A stretch of DNA of 64,000 bases. Source: an uncultured Candidatus Entotheonella sp. (lineage in GTDB: Bacteria; Tectomicrobia; Entotheonellia; Entotheonellales; Entotheonellaceae). The stretch lies in NCBI GenBank assembly GCA_951828535.1, contig OX639990.1, positions 2,219,300 to 2,283,299 of the forward strand, in the 5' to 3' direction. Made by a program: the position numbers and the translations under genes. Under the pieces are notes generated by a model. The model did not search any database. It was given only the letters and a program-made list of their open reading frames with translations, and was not told where the DNA came from. Below, in pieces: positions 53,721-63,509 of this stretch (position 1 is the stretch's first letter; each line of letters starts with the position of its first letter).

Positions 53721-53727
53721 TACGCTT

Positions 53728-54315
53728 TTATCCCGCCGCGAGCATCTGCAAGAAGTATTGATGCACGCGGCGGTCTTGCGTGAGCTCGGGGTGGAAGGAG
53801 GAGACGAGGACACTACCCTGTCGAGCCAGCACGACCTCGCCCCGGCACTCGGCCAGGGGTGTTACTCCGGGATTGACTTGGGCGATTTTCGGAGCGCGAA
53901 TAAACACCATCTCCAGGGGTTCGGCGCTCAGGTCGTCCGCCAGCGGCGTTCCCAGCGCCACAAAGCTGTCAATCTGCCTGCCGTAGGCGTTCCGTCTCGC
54001 CACAATATCAATGAATCCCAGACTTTCCTGATGCGGCTGGGTTTCCTGCGCCAGCAGGATGAGGCCCGCGCAGGTTCCGAAGATGGGCCGGCCTTGGGCA
54101 TGGAATTGCTCAAGCGCGGGGCGCATCGCCACCGGCGCCATGAGTTTGAGCAGCGTCGTGCTTTCCCCGCCCGGAATGATAAGCCCCTGTACGCTGGTGA
54201 GATCGGCGGGTTTCTTGACGAGTTTCGACTCGACCCCCAGTTCACCAAGAGCTTTTTCGTGTGCGGCGAAATCGCCTTGCAGGGCCAGCAGGCCGACACA
54301 CGCCATGTCGATCAC
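53728..54315 (-). CDS. pdxT: Pyridoxal 5'-phosphate synthase glutaminase subunit
   Basis: A 195 aa class I glutamine amidotransferase that supplies ammonia to PdxS for de novo PLP synthesis. The catalytic Cys lies in [10 protein letters not shown] (canonical G-T-C-A-G), the oxyanion motif is [12 protein letters not shown], and the His/Glu pair is in [16 protein letters not shown]. Its GTG start overlaps the pdxS stop as GTGA, so the two subunits are translationally coupled. Confidence 0.96.
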   Translation of the reverse strand: MIDMACVGLLALQGDFAAHEKALGELGVESKLVKKPADLTSVQGLIIPGGESTTLLKLMAPVAMRPALEQFHAQGRPIFGTCAGLILLAQETQPHQESLGFIDIVARRNAYGRQIDSFVALGTPLADDLSAEPLEMVFIRAPKIAQVNPGVTPLAECRGEVVLARQGSVLVSSFHPELTQDRRVHQYFLQMLAAG

Positions 54316-55193
54316 CAGCCCCGCGTCTGCAACAATTCGCTGTCGTCCAAGCGGCTAATGTCGATCCCCACCATGGCCTCGCCGAGGTCCTCGGACACGC
54401 GCGCCAGCAGGTCGGCGTCGAGGTAGTGCGTGGTCGCCTGCACGATGGCGTCGGCACGGCGTTGCGGGTCGCCGGACTTGAAGATACCCGAGCCCACGAA
54501 GACCGATTCGGCGCCGAGTTGCATCATGAGCGAGGCGTCGGCGGGCGTCGCCACGCCACCAGCGGCAAAGTTCGGCACCGGCAGCTTACCGGTCTGCGCC
54601 ACCATCTTGACAAGCTCGTAGGGGGCCTCGAGTTCCTTGGCGGCCGCCATGAGCTCCTCATCGCCCAGGATCGTCAGTTTGCGCATGGCGCCCTGCACGG
54701 CGCGCATGTGGCGCACGGCCTCGACGACGTTGCCGGAGCCCGCCTCCCCCTTGGTTCGGATCATGGCCGCGCCCTCGGCGATGCGGCGCAGCGCCTCACC
54801 CAGATTGCGCGCCCCGCAGACAAAGGGAACGCGAAACGCGAATTTGTCGATGTGATGGGCTTCATCCGCCGGCGTCAGCACTTCGCTCTCGTCAACGTAG
54901 TCGACGCCCAACGCCTGCAGAATTTGAGCCTCCGCAAAGTGCCCAATGCGCACCTTGGCCATCACGGGAATCGACACCACCGCCATGATCTCGCGGATTT
55001 TCGTCGGATCGGCCATGCGCGCGATGCCGCCTTGCACCCGGATATCCGCCGGCACGCGCTCCAACGACATGACGGCTACCGCACCCGCATCTTCAGCAAT
55101 CTTGGCCTGGTCGGCAGTGGTGACGTCCATGATGACGCCCCCCTTGAGCATCTCCGCCAGGCCCGTCTTTAAGGTAAACTGTGTCTCGGCCAT
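54312..55193 (-). CDS. pdxS: Pyridoxal 5'-phosphate synthase subunit PdxS
   Basis: A 293 aa (beta-alpha)8 enzyme that makes PLP from ribose 5-phosphate, glyceraldehyde 3-phosphate and ammonia. Key pieces: [21 protein letters not shown], the active lysine in [44 protein letters not shown] and [23 protein letters not shown] 55193 with AAGGAG upstream is the start. It is the first gene of pdxST; DXP-dependent PdxA/PdxJ synthesis is therefore probably not used by this organism. Confidence 0.97.
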   Translation of the reverse strand: MAETQFTLKTGLAEMLKGGVIMDVTTADQAKIAEDAGAVAVMSLERVPADIRVQGGIARMADPTKIREIMAVVSIPVMAKVRIGHFAEAQILQALGVDYVDESEVLTPADEAHHIDKFAFRVPFVCGARNLGEALRRIAEGAAMIRTKGEAGSGNVVEAVRHMRAVQGAMRKLTILGDEELMAAAKELEAPYELVKMVAQTGKLPVPNFAAGGVATPADASLMMQLGAESVFVGSGIFKSGDPQRRADAIVQATTHYLDADLLARVSEDLGEAMVGIDISRLDDSELLQTRGW

Positions 55194-55406
55194 ATCCGAC
55201 GTCTCCTTCATCCAACATCGGCGTTGCACGAACGCCCCTGCGGCACGTGTCTTTTCCGTTAACGATTAGCAACAAACACAAAGGTCACACTATAACGTTT
55301 GACGGGGTTTGATACCAGACCGGACGGCTTGCCCGGCGCGGCGCCGCTTGGATATAGTGAGATCCCTTGTTCCAACCCGGGCAATGACCCTCGCAGGTGA
55401 GCATCC

Positions 55407-56615
55407 ATGATCAGCTATACGCAGGCCGTGCAGACCATTATCCGCAACCTGCCGCAACCGCTGCAGGAAGAGCGATTGGCGTTGACGGCGACCCATCAGC
55501 GCGTGTTAAGCCGCGCCCTGACCGCGCCGCACGACATGCCGCCGTTCGATCAATCCCTGATGGATGGCTACGCGCTGCGGAGCCGCGATACCCGCGCGGT
55601 TACGCCGGCGCGGCCCGTGCGCCTGACGCTGGGCGCAACGCTCACTGCGGGAGAGTATTTGGAGCAGCCGCTGAAGCCGCACCAGGCGGTGCCCATCATG
55701 ACCGGGGCGCCGATACCGCCCGGCGCCGACGCCGTCCTAAAGATGGAAGACAGTGAGGTTGAGGGCAGCGATTTGGTTATCCGGCAGCCGCTTGGCAGGT
55801 GGGTGAACGTCCAGCGGCGCGGCGACGAGATTCGGCGCCGCACGGTTGTGCTACCTCGCGGAGAACGCCTGACGCCGCAGCGAATCGGCACGGTGTTAGC
55901 CCTCGGTCTCGCCAGCGCCGATGTCGCACGGCGCCCGCGCTTGGCCCTGGTGGCACCCGGCGACGAGCTGTTACCGCCCGGAGCGGCGCCGCAACCGGCC
56001 AAGAAGTGGTGCAGCAACCTATACGCCCTGGAATTGCGAGCTCAGGAGCTGGGTTGCGCCAGCGTCAATCTGGGTATCGTGCCAGACACCCTCGACAGTC
56101 TGACGGAGGCGTTACGGCGCGGACTGGATAACGACATCATCGTCATTCTCGGCGCCTCGGGGCGCGGCCAGCACGATTTTGCCGCGCGCGCCATGACCGC
56201 AGCGGGGGCCGACATCCTGTTTCGCGGCGTCGCCGCCAATCCGGGCCGCGGCGTCACGGTTGCGCGCCACCGGCAGACACTGATTATGGGCCTTCCCGGC
56301 TCGCCTTGGGGTTCCTTTGTCGGTTTTGAAACCTTCGTGCGGCCCGCCATCCGAACGCTGTTGGGCCAACCCGCTATCCCCCGCGAGCTCACAGCCACCG
56401 TCAGGACCTCGGTGAAGGTGCGACCTGGCACAACGCACTTTTTCCCCTGCCGCCTGCATCCTGATCCCGAAGGCTGGCAAGCCACGCTTCTCAACAATCT
56501 GCTCGACCTGTCACGAGCCGATTCGCAGCCCCTTGGATTACTGGTCATGCCACCGCATCGGCGGCTTCTGCGGGCCGGTTCAAGGGTGCGAATTCAGCCC
56601 CTCACGATGGACTGA
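55407..56615 (+). CDS. moeA: Molybdopterin molybdenumtransferase
   Basis: A 402 aa MoeA homologue that inserts molybdate into adenylylated molybdopterin during Moco synthesis. The PPFDQSLMDGYALRS motif, ALVAPGDELLPPG, the ILGASGRGQHDFA loop and GLPGSPWGSFVGFE are present in order; GLPGSP replaces the usual GLPGNP and the T-G-D-E motif is A-P-G-D-E. ATG 55407 follows AGGTGAG. It is divergent from pdxS and monocistronic. It may support formate dehydrogenase or other molybdoenzymes elsewhere. Confidence 0.92.
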   Translation: MISYTQAVQTIIRNLPQPLQEERLALTATHQRVLSRALTAPHDMPPFDQSLMDGYALRSRDTRAVTPARPVRLTLGATLTAGEYLEQPLKPHQAVPIMTGAPIPPGADAVLKMEDSEVEGSDLVIRQPLGRWVNVQRRGDEIRRRTVVLPRGERLTPQRIGTVLALGLASADVARRPRLALVAPGDELLPPGAAPQPAKKWCSNLYALELRAQELGCASVNLGIVPDTLDSLTEALRRGLDNDIIVILGASGRGQHDFAARAMTAAGADILFRGVAANPGRGVTVARHRQTLIMGLPGSPWGSFVGFETFVRPAIRTLLGQPAIPRELTATVRTSVKVRPGTTHFFPCRLHPDPEGWQATLLNNLLDLSRADSQPLGLLVMPPHRRLLRAGSRVRIQPLTMD

Positions 56616-56756
56616 TCAGGCATTTATTGCAATTTGCAAATTTTAGCTTGCACGATAGTTTTGTTACGCATATCCTATGCGGCACGCCTGCATCGGCAAG
56701 GCCATGTCGCACCCTCCGGAAGTTCGCAACTTATTGACTTATAAGGGGATAATTCA

Positions 56757-59525
56757 GTGAATAGCGCAGCTCCTCCCTCCGCAACCCTCCCCGCCACGGA
56801 TCCAACTTCTACCGGGAGCTCGGCGCCTGCGAACGCCTCTCCTGGCCTGCCGATGCAGCGCTATTTCACCAGTTCCGACGTGCATCCATACGACGCCGTT
56901 GCGTGGGAAAATCGCCACGCCGTGATCATCGGTGAAAATGGGCGCGCGGTGTTCGAACAGCGTGACGTGGAATTCCCCGAAACGTGGTCGCAGTTGGCGA
57001 CCAACGTGGTGGCCTCGAAGTATTTCCGCGGACCGCTCGATTCCCCCCGGCGCGAACGCTCGGTGCGCCAGGTGCTCGACCGGGTCGTGCACACCATCAC
57101 CACTTGGGGCGACGACGACGGGTACTTTGCCAGCAAGCAGGATGCGGAAATTTTTTCGCATGAGTTGACCCACGTTCTGCTGCACCAGAAGGCGTCGTTC
57201 AACTCTCCGGTGTGGTTCAACATCGGGGTGGAGGGCACGCCGCCGCAGGCGAGTGCCTGCTTCATCATTTCCGTGCACGACGACATGCACGCCATCCTGG
57301 ATTGGTACCGGCAGGAAGGCATTATCTTCAAGGGCGGATCGGGGTCGGGCGTCAATCTCTCTCGCCTGCGGGCCACCGGCGAATCCCTTTCGGGCGGCGG
57401 CACGGCCTCCGGGCCCTTGTCCTTCATGCGGGCCGCAGACGCCTCCGCCGGCGCCATCAAGTCGGGCGGCACGACGCGGCGCAGTGCCAAAATGGTGCTC
57501 CTCAATGCCGACCATCCCGACATCGAAGCCTTCATCCGCTGCAAGGCGGTTGAGGAGCGAAAGGCGCACGCGCTCATCGACGCCGGGTACGATGCTTCCC
57601 TGGACGGCGACGCCTACGGTACCGTCAGCTTCCAAAACGCCAACAACTCGGTGCGGGTGTCCGACGCGTTCATGCGCGCGGTAGCTGAAGACAACGAGTG
57701 GCAGACCCGCCACCGCATTTCCGGCGAGCCCGCCAAGACCTACCAGGCCCGCGACCTGCTGCGGCAAATCGCCGAGGCGACCTGGGCCTGCGGCGACCCC
57801 GGCATCCAGTTCGACGACACGATCAATAGCTGGCACACGTGCCCCGCCGCCGGACGCCAGGAGGCCACGAACCCGTGTGCGGAGTACTGCTGGATCAACG
57901 ACAGCGCCTGCAACCTCTCCTCGCTCAACCTGATGCAATTCCTCGATGACGACGGGACGTTCGACGTCGAAGCCTTCCGCCACACCGTGCACGTGATGAT
58001 CCTGGCGCAGGAAATCCTCGTCGGCCACGCCAGCTATCCCACCCCGGCCATTGAGCACAACAGCCATGATTACCGCACCCTGGGCCTCGGATACGCCAAT
58101 CTCGGGGCGCTGCTCATGGCCCGCGGCTTGCCCTACGACTCGGACGCGGGCCGCGCCTATGCGGGCACCATCACCGCCCTGATGACCGGGCAGGCGTATC
58201 TGACCAGTTCGCAAATCGCCGCTGCGCAAGGACCCTTCGCCGGTTACGCGGACAATCGCAAGCCCATGCTGAAGGTGATTAAAAGGCATCAGGAAAGTTG
58301 CCGCAGCACGCAGCACGAAGCCCTCCCGCAGCCGCTACAGGAAGCCGCCCAGCAGGTGTGGAGCGAGTGCTACGCCCACGGCAAGCAGCACGGCTACCGC
58401 AATGCGCAGGTGACCCTGTTGGCGCCCACCGGCACCATCGCGTTCATGATGGACTGCGATACCACCGGCATCGAACCCGACCTGGCGCTGGTGAAATACA
58501 AGAAACTCGTCGGCGGCGGCGGGCTGAAGATCGTCAACAACACGGTTCCGCGCGCCCTGACCTGCCTCGGCTACACGCCGCAGCAGATCGACAACCTCGC
58601 GCAACACATTGACGAGCACGGCACCATGGAGGGCGCACCCGACCTCCGGGAAGACCACCTGCCGGTCTTTGACTGCGCCTTTCCCGCCATGCCCGGGGGC
58701 CGCTCGATCCATTACAGCGGACACCTGCGCATGGTGGCGGCGGTGCAGCCGTTTTTGTCGGGGTCGGTGTCGAAAACGATCAACGTGCCCAATCAGGCCA
58801 CGGTCGCCGACATCGAGCAGGCGTACATCAACGCCTGGGATCTCGGCATCAAGTGCGTCGCTATCTACCGCGACGGCTGCAAGCGCACGCAGCCGCTCAA
58901 CACCAAGGCGGCCGAGCCGGACAGCGCGGCAGCACCGAGCCGGCCCATGCGACGGCGGCTGCCGGATGAGCGCCAGGCCATCACCCACAAGTTCTCGATT
59001 GCGGGACATGAAGGCTACATCACGGTTGGTTTGTTCGATGACGGCACACCCGGCGAGATTTTCCTGGTCATGGCCAAGGAGGGCAGCACCATCTCCGGGC
59101 TGATGGATGCCTTCGCCACATCGATTTCGCTGGCTTTTCAGTACGGCGTGCCACTGCGGGCGTTGATCGACAAATTCAGCCACATGCGCTTCGAGCCGGC
59201 CGGATTCACCCAAAACACCGAGATTCCCATCGCCAAGTCGGTGATGGATTACATCTTCCGCTGGCTGGCTTCCAAATTCCTCGATCAGAACGAACGCTCC
59301 CAAATCGGTGTTCTCGACCGGGACGGCGTGGAACAGGCTGCCGAACCGGTGACGCCCGAGGAAGCAAAGAACGGCCACCACGCGCCCCTGGGGACCACCG
59401 AGGAGCCCTATTACTTCCGGTTACAGGAAGACGCCCCCTCATGCGCCGACTGCGGCGCCCTGATGATCCGCAACGGCGCATGCTACAAATGCCCCAATTG
59501 CGGCGCCACCAGCGGGTGTTCGTAA
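56757..59525 (+). CDS. nrdJ: Adenosylcobalamin-dependent (class II) ribonucleoside-diphosphate reductase
   Basis: A 922 aa class II RNR that reduces ribonucleotides using coenzyme B12, working with or without oxygen. Substrate and radical-site motifs are FIISVHDDMHAI, GGSGSGVNLSRLR, NPCAEYCWINDSACNLSSLNL (active-site Cys), and APTGTIAFMMDCDTTGIEP. The C-terminus has a cysteine-rich module (CADCGALMIRNGACYKCPNC) typical of the zinc-ribbon NrdJ group, probably carrying the redox cysteines. GTG 56757 with AAGGGG upstream is the start. No cobalamin riboswitch or NrdR box is evident in the 141 bp leader. Confidence 0.96.
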   Translation: MNSAAPPSATLPATDPTSTGSSAPANASPGLPMQRYFTSSDVHPYDAVAWENRHAVIIGENGRAVFEQRDVEFPETWSQLATNVVASKYFRGPLDSPRRERSVRQVLDRVVHTITTWGDDDGYFASKQDAEIFSHELTHVLLHQKASFNSPVWFNIGVEGTPPQASACFIISVHDDMHAILDWYRQEGIIFKGGSGSGVNLSRLRATGESLSGGGTASGPLSFMRAADASAGAIKSGGTTRRSAKMVLLNADHPDIEAFIRCKAVEERKAHALIDAGYDASLDGDAYGTVSFQNANNSVRVSDAFMRAVAEDNEWQTRHRISGEPAKTYQARDLLRQIAEATWACGDPGIQFDDTINSWHTCPAAGRQEATNPCAEYCWINDSACNLSSLNLMQFLDDDGTFDVEAFRHTVHVMILAQEILVGHASYPTPAIEHNSHDYRTLGLGYANLGALLMARGLPYDSDAGRAYAGTITALMTGQAYLTSSQIAAAQGPFAGYADNRKPMLKVIKRHQESCRSTQHEALPQPLQEAAQQVWSECYAHGKQHGYRNAQVTLLAPTGTIAFMMDCDTTGIEPDLALVKYKKLVGGGGLKIVNNTVPRALTCLGYTPQQIDNLAQHIDEHGTMEGAPDLREDHLPVFDCAFPAMPGGRSIHYSGHLRMVAAVQPFLSGSVSKTINVPNQATVADIEQAYINAWDLGIKCVAIYRDGCKRTQPLNTKAAEPDSAAAPSRPMRRRLPDERQAITHKFSIAGHEGYITVGLFDDGTPGEIFLVMAKEGSTISGLMDAFATSISLAFQYGVPLRALIDKFSHMRFEPAGFTQNTEIPIAKSVMDYIFRWLASKFLDQNERSQIGVLDRDGVEQAAEPVTPEEAKNGHHAPLGTTEEPYYFRLQEDAPSCADCGALMIRNGACYKCPNCGATSGCS

Positions 59526-59726
59526 GTTGCGTCAACGCGGTCCCGGTTCACGGGGCTGAGTCATAGGGAGGTACAAGGTGAAGAGACGCCTGTTCGTGTC
59601 CGGATTTCAGCACGCGCGGGTATGCCTACTGTTACTATGACTGCCTCCGCTTGTTGTCCTTAAGAAGGGTCCAGCTTAGCAACTGACCACCGAAGAACCG
59701 TTGAAAACCCCGCTTTACAGACCCTC

Positions 59727-60116
59727 TTAGTCTGCCCTCACCCGTCGACGCGGCCATTCCACACTCAGCAGGAACAGCAGAGAAAAAGCGATCAACAAGA
59801 TCGCCACGGCCAGAATCGCCGGACTGATCTGCTCACGGAAACAGCGCGCAGTTCTGGAAGACCACGCCGATACCCCGCTTGCGCGGCGGCAGGTCGTGCA
59901 CCGAGCGGCCGCGGATTCGGAGGGTGCCCGAGGTGGGCGCCTCAAAGCCGACCAGCATCATCAGGCAGGTCGTCTTGCCCGAGCCGGAGGCACCAAGCAA
60001 GGTCAGAAACTCCCCGTCTCGCACTGTCAAGTCCAGGTACGCACGACTTGGACTCGTCCGTCGTAGCTCTTGCAAACGCGCTCAAATTCGACGTGGGTAT
60101 TTTGGGCCGAATCCAT
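59727..60116 (-). pseudogene. Relic of a PotA-type ABC transporter operon (ATPase N-terminus joined to permease C-terminus)
   Basis: From 60116 the frame reads MDSAQNTHVEFERVCKSYDG, shifts frame near 60045, then continues LTVRDGEFLTLLGASGSGKTTCLMM with Walker A and VVFQNCALFP. A stop (TGA) follows at 59833, and in the next frame the sequence resumes as EQISPAILAVAILLIAFSLLFLL and a basic tail, the C-terminus of a PotB/PotC-type permease, ending at 59727. It is thus a deletion scar removing most of the ATPase and permease genes. Sequence 59526-59726 shows nothing recognisable. Confidence 0.75.
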
Positions 60117-60380
60117 GAGGTTGTTGATCCTGTGCCGCCCGCCCCATCACAAATGGAGGGAAGAAATACAACTCTCTTGAAGCGGAACGCTCTCCTTCCG
60201 AACCTTCCTCCGGATTCCGTCCTGCCTTTAACGTTGCCCTAGCCAAGCAACGCCATGTTTTGGCGGAAACGTCGAGCCCTATTTCAGGAATAACTCATGT
60301 GTGTTCGCCATGGGAATGTTTATTCTGTTCATACAAACTGGTCGTAATATATGGTCTAATTTGGAATCTGGGGATGCAGA

Positions 60381-60623
60381 ATGGAAATGATCGGGGCCTA
60401 TGAAGCCAAGACGCATCTGTCCCAGCTACTCGAACGCGTAGCGCGGGGCGAGCATCTGACTATTACGCGGCACGGCAAACCCGTAGCCCAGTTGATTCCC
60501 GTGACCGCCGATCGCGAACGGGCGCAGCAAGCGGCCGCGCGCATTGTCGAGCGGCGGCGCCACCTCAAGCAAGCGCCGTTGGCGGAATTGATGGCCACGA
60601 TTCACGAGGGGCAGCGCTATTGA
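60381..60623 (+). CDS. Phd/YefM-type antitoxin
   Basis: An 80 aa antitoxin with the PhdYeFM core (IGAYEAKTHLSQLLERVARGEHLTITRHGKPVAQLIP). Its N-terminus folds as the DNA-binding dimer; the C-terminus (RHLKQAPLAELMATIHEGQRY) should wrap the toxin's active site. Its stop overlaps the toxin's TTG start as TTGA, implying coupled translation. The upstream 60 bp are AT-rich and likely contain an autoregulated promoter. Confidence 0.88.
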   Translation: MEMIGAYEAKTHLSQLLERVARGEHLTITRHGKPVAQLIPVTADRERAQQAAARIVERRRHLKQAPLAELMATIHEGQRY

Positions 60624-61951
60624 CGCCCATCGTCATCGACAATTCCGTTTTCCTTGCCTGGTGCATGGGGAACGAAGAGGAACCCACGGCGATCAGCGCC
60701 ATGCGGCACGTGGCCGAAGAGGGCGGGGTCACGCCACGCATCTGGTGGTACGAGTTACGCAACGCTCTGATGATGAACGAGCGCCACGGCCGGATTTCTC
60801 CGCAACAGGTGTCGGACACGCTGACGGACGGTCTCGCCCTAGGCCTTTCCATTGACGACGCACACGACGAATCGCTGCTCCTCGATCTCGCACGCCGGTT
60901 TGAGTTGACCGTCTACGACGCAGCGTATTTAGAAGTAGCCTTTCGTCGCAGCCTGCCCTTGGCGACACTCGGCCACCGGTTGCGCAAGGCGGCGGAGGCA
61001 ATGGGGCTCGATGACTTGGTGGGCTGCATTGAAGTGCTAAAAGAACGTATGCAGTCGTATCGCACTGATCTGGCAGAAAATGAAATACGTACGCGCGTGG
61101 CGCTGATCGATCCATTGCTGCGCGCTCTGGGCTGGGACGTCTCCGACCCGACGGTGGTGATGCCAGAGTACAAGGTAGGGAACAAATCGGCGGACTACGC
61201 GCTATTGCGATCTGATGGTATGCCGGCCGCCACCCTGGAAGCCAAGAGGCTGGGCGAGCCGCTGGGTTCTCACTGGATGCAGATGCTCAACTACGCAAAT
61301 GCGTCCGGCATTGAATATGCTGGGATCACCGATGGAAACCATTGGGAACTGTACGACGTTTTCAAGCGGGGAACCTTGGAGGAGCGACGGATCCTGGATG
61401 CCTCCATCGCCGACGCTCCAGCCCACGAAAGCGCCTTGAACCTCCTACTGCTCTGGCGACCTAACCTGGCGTCTGGCCAGCCAGTGGCGGCTAACACACC
61501 AGTGGTTGAGGATCATCAGCTGGCACCGACACCGGCTCAGGTTGAGCAGACCTCCACGCCGCCACCGGCGTCGTCCAATTGGATTGCGCTATCCGAATAC
61601 AATCCGCCAGCAGGCCAGCGGCACCCAGTGGCCATTCGATTCTGGGATGGAAGCGAACGGACATTGATCTATTGGAACGAGGTACTTACCCGTGTTGTCG
61701 AGAAGCTTTATACAGAGAGGAAGCTCACCGTCGAAACTCTACCGATAGGATGGACCAAGCAAGTGTACAGCGTACACACTGAGCCGACCCACCCGACCGG
61801 CAAGGCATTTGGAATATCCAAAAGCATCGAGGGGACGCCGCTGTTTGTGAACGTGAATCTGAACGCTCGCCAGATCAGACAAAACGCCAAACGGCTGTTG
61901 GAACACTACGGCTTGGATCCCGCCGACGTACATTTGCGGGAAGCGCGATAG
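60620..61951 (+). CDS. VapC-like PIN toxin fused to an HsdR_N-type restriction nuclease domain
   Basis: One continuous 443 aa frame. Residues 1-130 are a VapC-type PIN domain (D7 in VIDNSVFLAWC, E45, D100 in VYDAAYLEVA; the fourth acidic site reads TLG instead of TLD). Residues ~131-290 match the start of type I restriction HsdR_N proteins: CIEVLKERMQSYRTDLAENEIRTRVALIDPLLRALGWD, SADYALL (D192) and ATLEAKRLGEP (E207, K209). The C-terminus (~315-443) is a separate domain containing NLNARQIRQNAKRLLEHYGLDP. It pairs with the upstream Phd antitoxin. The start is TTG. Confidence 0.78.
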   Translation: MTPIVIDNSVFLAWCMGNEEEPTAISAMRHVAEEGGVTPRIWWYELRNALMMNERHGRISPQQVSDTLTDGLALGLSIDDAHDESLLLDLARRFELTVYDAAYLEVAFRRSLPLATLGHRLRKAAEAMGLDDLVGCIEVLKERMQSYRTDLAENEIRTRVALIDPLLRALGWDVSDPTVVMPEYKVGNKSADYALLRSDGMPAATLEAKRLGEPLGSHWMQMLNYANASGIEYAGITDGNHWELYDVFKRGTLEERRILDASIADAPAHESALNLLLLWRPNLASGQPVAANTPVVEDHQLAPTPAQVEQTSTPPPASSNWIALSEYNPPAGQRHPVAIRFWDGSERTLIYWNEVLTRVVEKLYTERKLTVETLPIGWTKQVYSVHTEPTHPTGKAFGISKSIEGTPLFVNVNLNARQIRQNAKRLLEHYGLDPADVHLREAR

Positions 61952-62063
61952 CCGGAAGGTCCCTTACCAGCAGACCAACGGCAACTGATACATGGGAGTG
62001 CGCTTGGCCCCGGCGGCGTGGCTCAACGAAAAACCAAAACCCGTTTATAGGTCCACAGAAACC

Positions 62064-62741
62064 CTAGCCCCCCGCTCCCTGCTGTCGGCTCCCCGGCTTC
62101 ACCGGCGCGCTGCCCTGCTGGCACAGGGGACACGCCTCGGGTTGATAGGTAGGCACCTGTAGGGTAAGCAAGGCGTTCAGTGGCACGCCCAGGTCGACCT
62201 GACCGCCGCTGCGATCCAGAATGGCTCCGACGCCCAGCACAATCCCCTCCAACTCCTGCACCAGACGTATCAGCTCGCGAACCGAACCGCCGGTGGTGAT
62301 GACGTCCTCGACGATCACCACCCGCTCCGCCGGCTGCAGGTCGAATCCCCGTCGCAGGGTCATCACACCGTTGTCGCGTTCGCCAAAGAGCGCCCGCGCG
62401 CCGAGCGCCCGCGCCGTTTCGTGCCCGATGATGAGGCCGCCCACGGCCGGCGAGATGACCGCATCCACCGCGTAATCCTGGAACCTGTCCGCCACACAGC
62501 TCCCCAACGCCTCGGCATGCTTCGGATGTTGCAACGCGCGGGCGCATTGGATGTATTGCGAACTGTGCAGGCCCGAGGTAAGAACGAAGTGCCCTTCGAG
62601 CAGCGCCTCGGTGCGGCGCAACAGGTCCTCAAAAGGCTCCTCCATCGTGAAGAAGAGGCGTCCTTCAATGATGCTGTCAAATCGCTCGTTGAATATATTG
62701 CGCATGGTTTCCAAGTCTACATCACGCATGGATTCCACCAT
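62064..62741 (-). CDS. pyrE: Orotate phosphoribosyltransferase
   Basis: 225 aa from ATG 62741, which has GGGAGAA upstream; a start at 62645 would give the normal ~190 aa length. The PRPP-binding motif VVIVEDVITTGGS, the catalytic-loop LFGERDNGVMTLRRGF and SSQYIQCARALQHP identify OPRT, which joins orotate to PRPP in pyrimidine synthesis. The C-terminal CPLCQQGSAPVKPGS tail is typical of the clade. It lies 12 bp after tatC in the tat operon. Confidence 0.92.
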   Translation of the reverse strand: MVESMRDVDLETMRNIFNERFDSIIEGRLFFTMEEPFEDLLRRTEALLEGHFVLTSGLHSSQYIQCARALQHPKHAEALGSCVADRFQDYAVDAVISPAVGGLIIGHETARALGARALFGERDNGVMTLRRGFDLQPAERVVIVEDVITTGGSVRELIRLVQELEGIVLGVGAILDRSGGQVDLGVPLNALLTLQVPTYQPEACPLCQQGSAPVKPGSRQQGAGG

Positions 62742-62753
62742 GATCGATTCTCC

Positions 62754-63509
62754 CTAATCCTCGTCGTCATCATCACCGTCATCTTCGCGCGCCCGGCGCG
62801 ACTCGATGCGCTTGGCGGCCAGGATGCTGGCGCTATAGAGCAACAGCGTCGGCAGCGCCATGAAGCTCTGTGAAATCGGGTCCGGCGGGGTCAGAATCGC
62901 GGCCAGGACAAAGGCCAGCACCACCGCGTACCGGAAATGCCGGATCAGGCCGCGCGAGGTGACCAAGCCGAGCTGGGTAAGAAATACCACCACGACGGGC
63001 AGTTGAAAGACCAGGCCGAAAGCGATCATCAGCCGAAGGCAGAAAGAGACGTAGTAGCCGACCGACAGGTGCGCGGTGATGTCGTCACTGGCGAAGCTGA
63101 GGAGGAAGGTCACCACGAACGGCAGCAGGAGATAGAACAGCGCGCCGCCCGCATAAAACAACGTCGTCGAGCCAACCAGAAAGGGGATCGTGTACTTGCG
63201 CTCGTGCTCCAGGAGTCCCGGCGCCACGAATTTCCACAACTGGTGCAGGATGACCGGCAGGACCACGAACAGCCCGGCGAAGAAGGCGACTTTAAGGTAC
63301 GTGAGAAAAGCTTCGGCGGGGGCGATGATCTGCAGCGGCACGTGCAGGTCGCCGCCAATTGGCGTCCAAGGGAACTGCACTGCCGAGACAATGAAATCGG
63401 AGAGTCCGTAACAGATCAGAAAACCAACGGCAAGGGCGGCCACACTCCAGAAGAGCCGCGTCCGCAACTCCGTAAGGTGTGCCGTCAACGGCATGGGGGT
63501 ATCAACCAT
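62754..63509 (-). CDS. tatC: Sec-independent (Tat) translocase subunit TatC
   Basis: A 251 aa inner-membrane receptor of twin-arginine signals, with six hydrophobic helices; LTAHLTELRTRL is the family start, FVAPGLLEHERKY the first periplasmic motif, and AAILTPPDPISQS the last conserved segment. A strongly acidic C-terminal tail (DDGDDDDED) follows. It overlaps the tatA/B stop by 8 nt. It supports the Tat signal seen on the exported hydrolase at 1664-2518. Confidence 0.96.
   Translation of the reverse strand: MVDTPMPLTAHLTELRTRLFWSVAALAVGFLICYGLSDFIVSAVQFPWTPIGGDLHVPLQIIAPAEAFLTYLKVAFFAGLFVVLPVILHQLWKFVAPGLLEHERKYTIPFLVGSTTLFYAGGALFYLLLPFVVTFLLSFASDDITAHLSVGYYVSFCLRLMIAFGLVFQLPVVVVFLTQLGLVTSRGLIRHFRYAVVLAFVLAAILTPPDPISQSFMALPTLLLYSASILAAKRIESRRAREDDGDDDDED

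Noticed and set aside
56616-56756. Cobalamin riboswitch upstream of nrdJ
   Set aside because: The 141 bp leader lacks a B12-box-like GCCACTG core and is too short for the aptamer.
56754-58316. 520-codon minus-strand frame opposite nrdJ
   Set aside because: Antisense shadow of the ribonucleotide reductase, with no recognisable domain.
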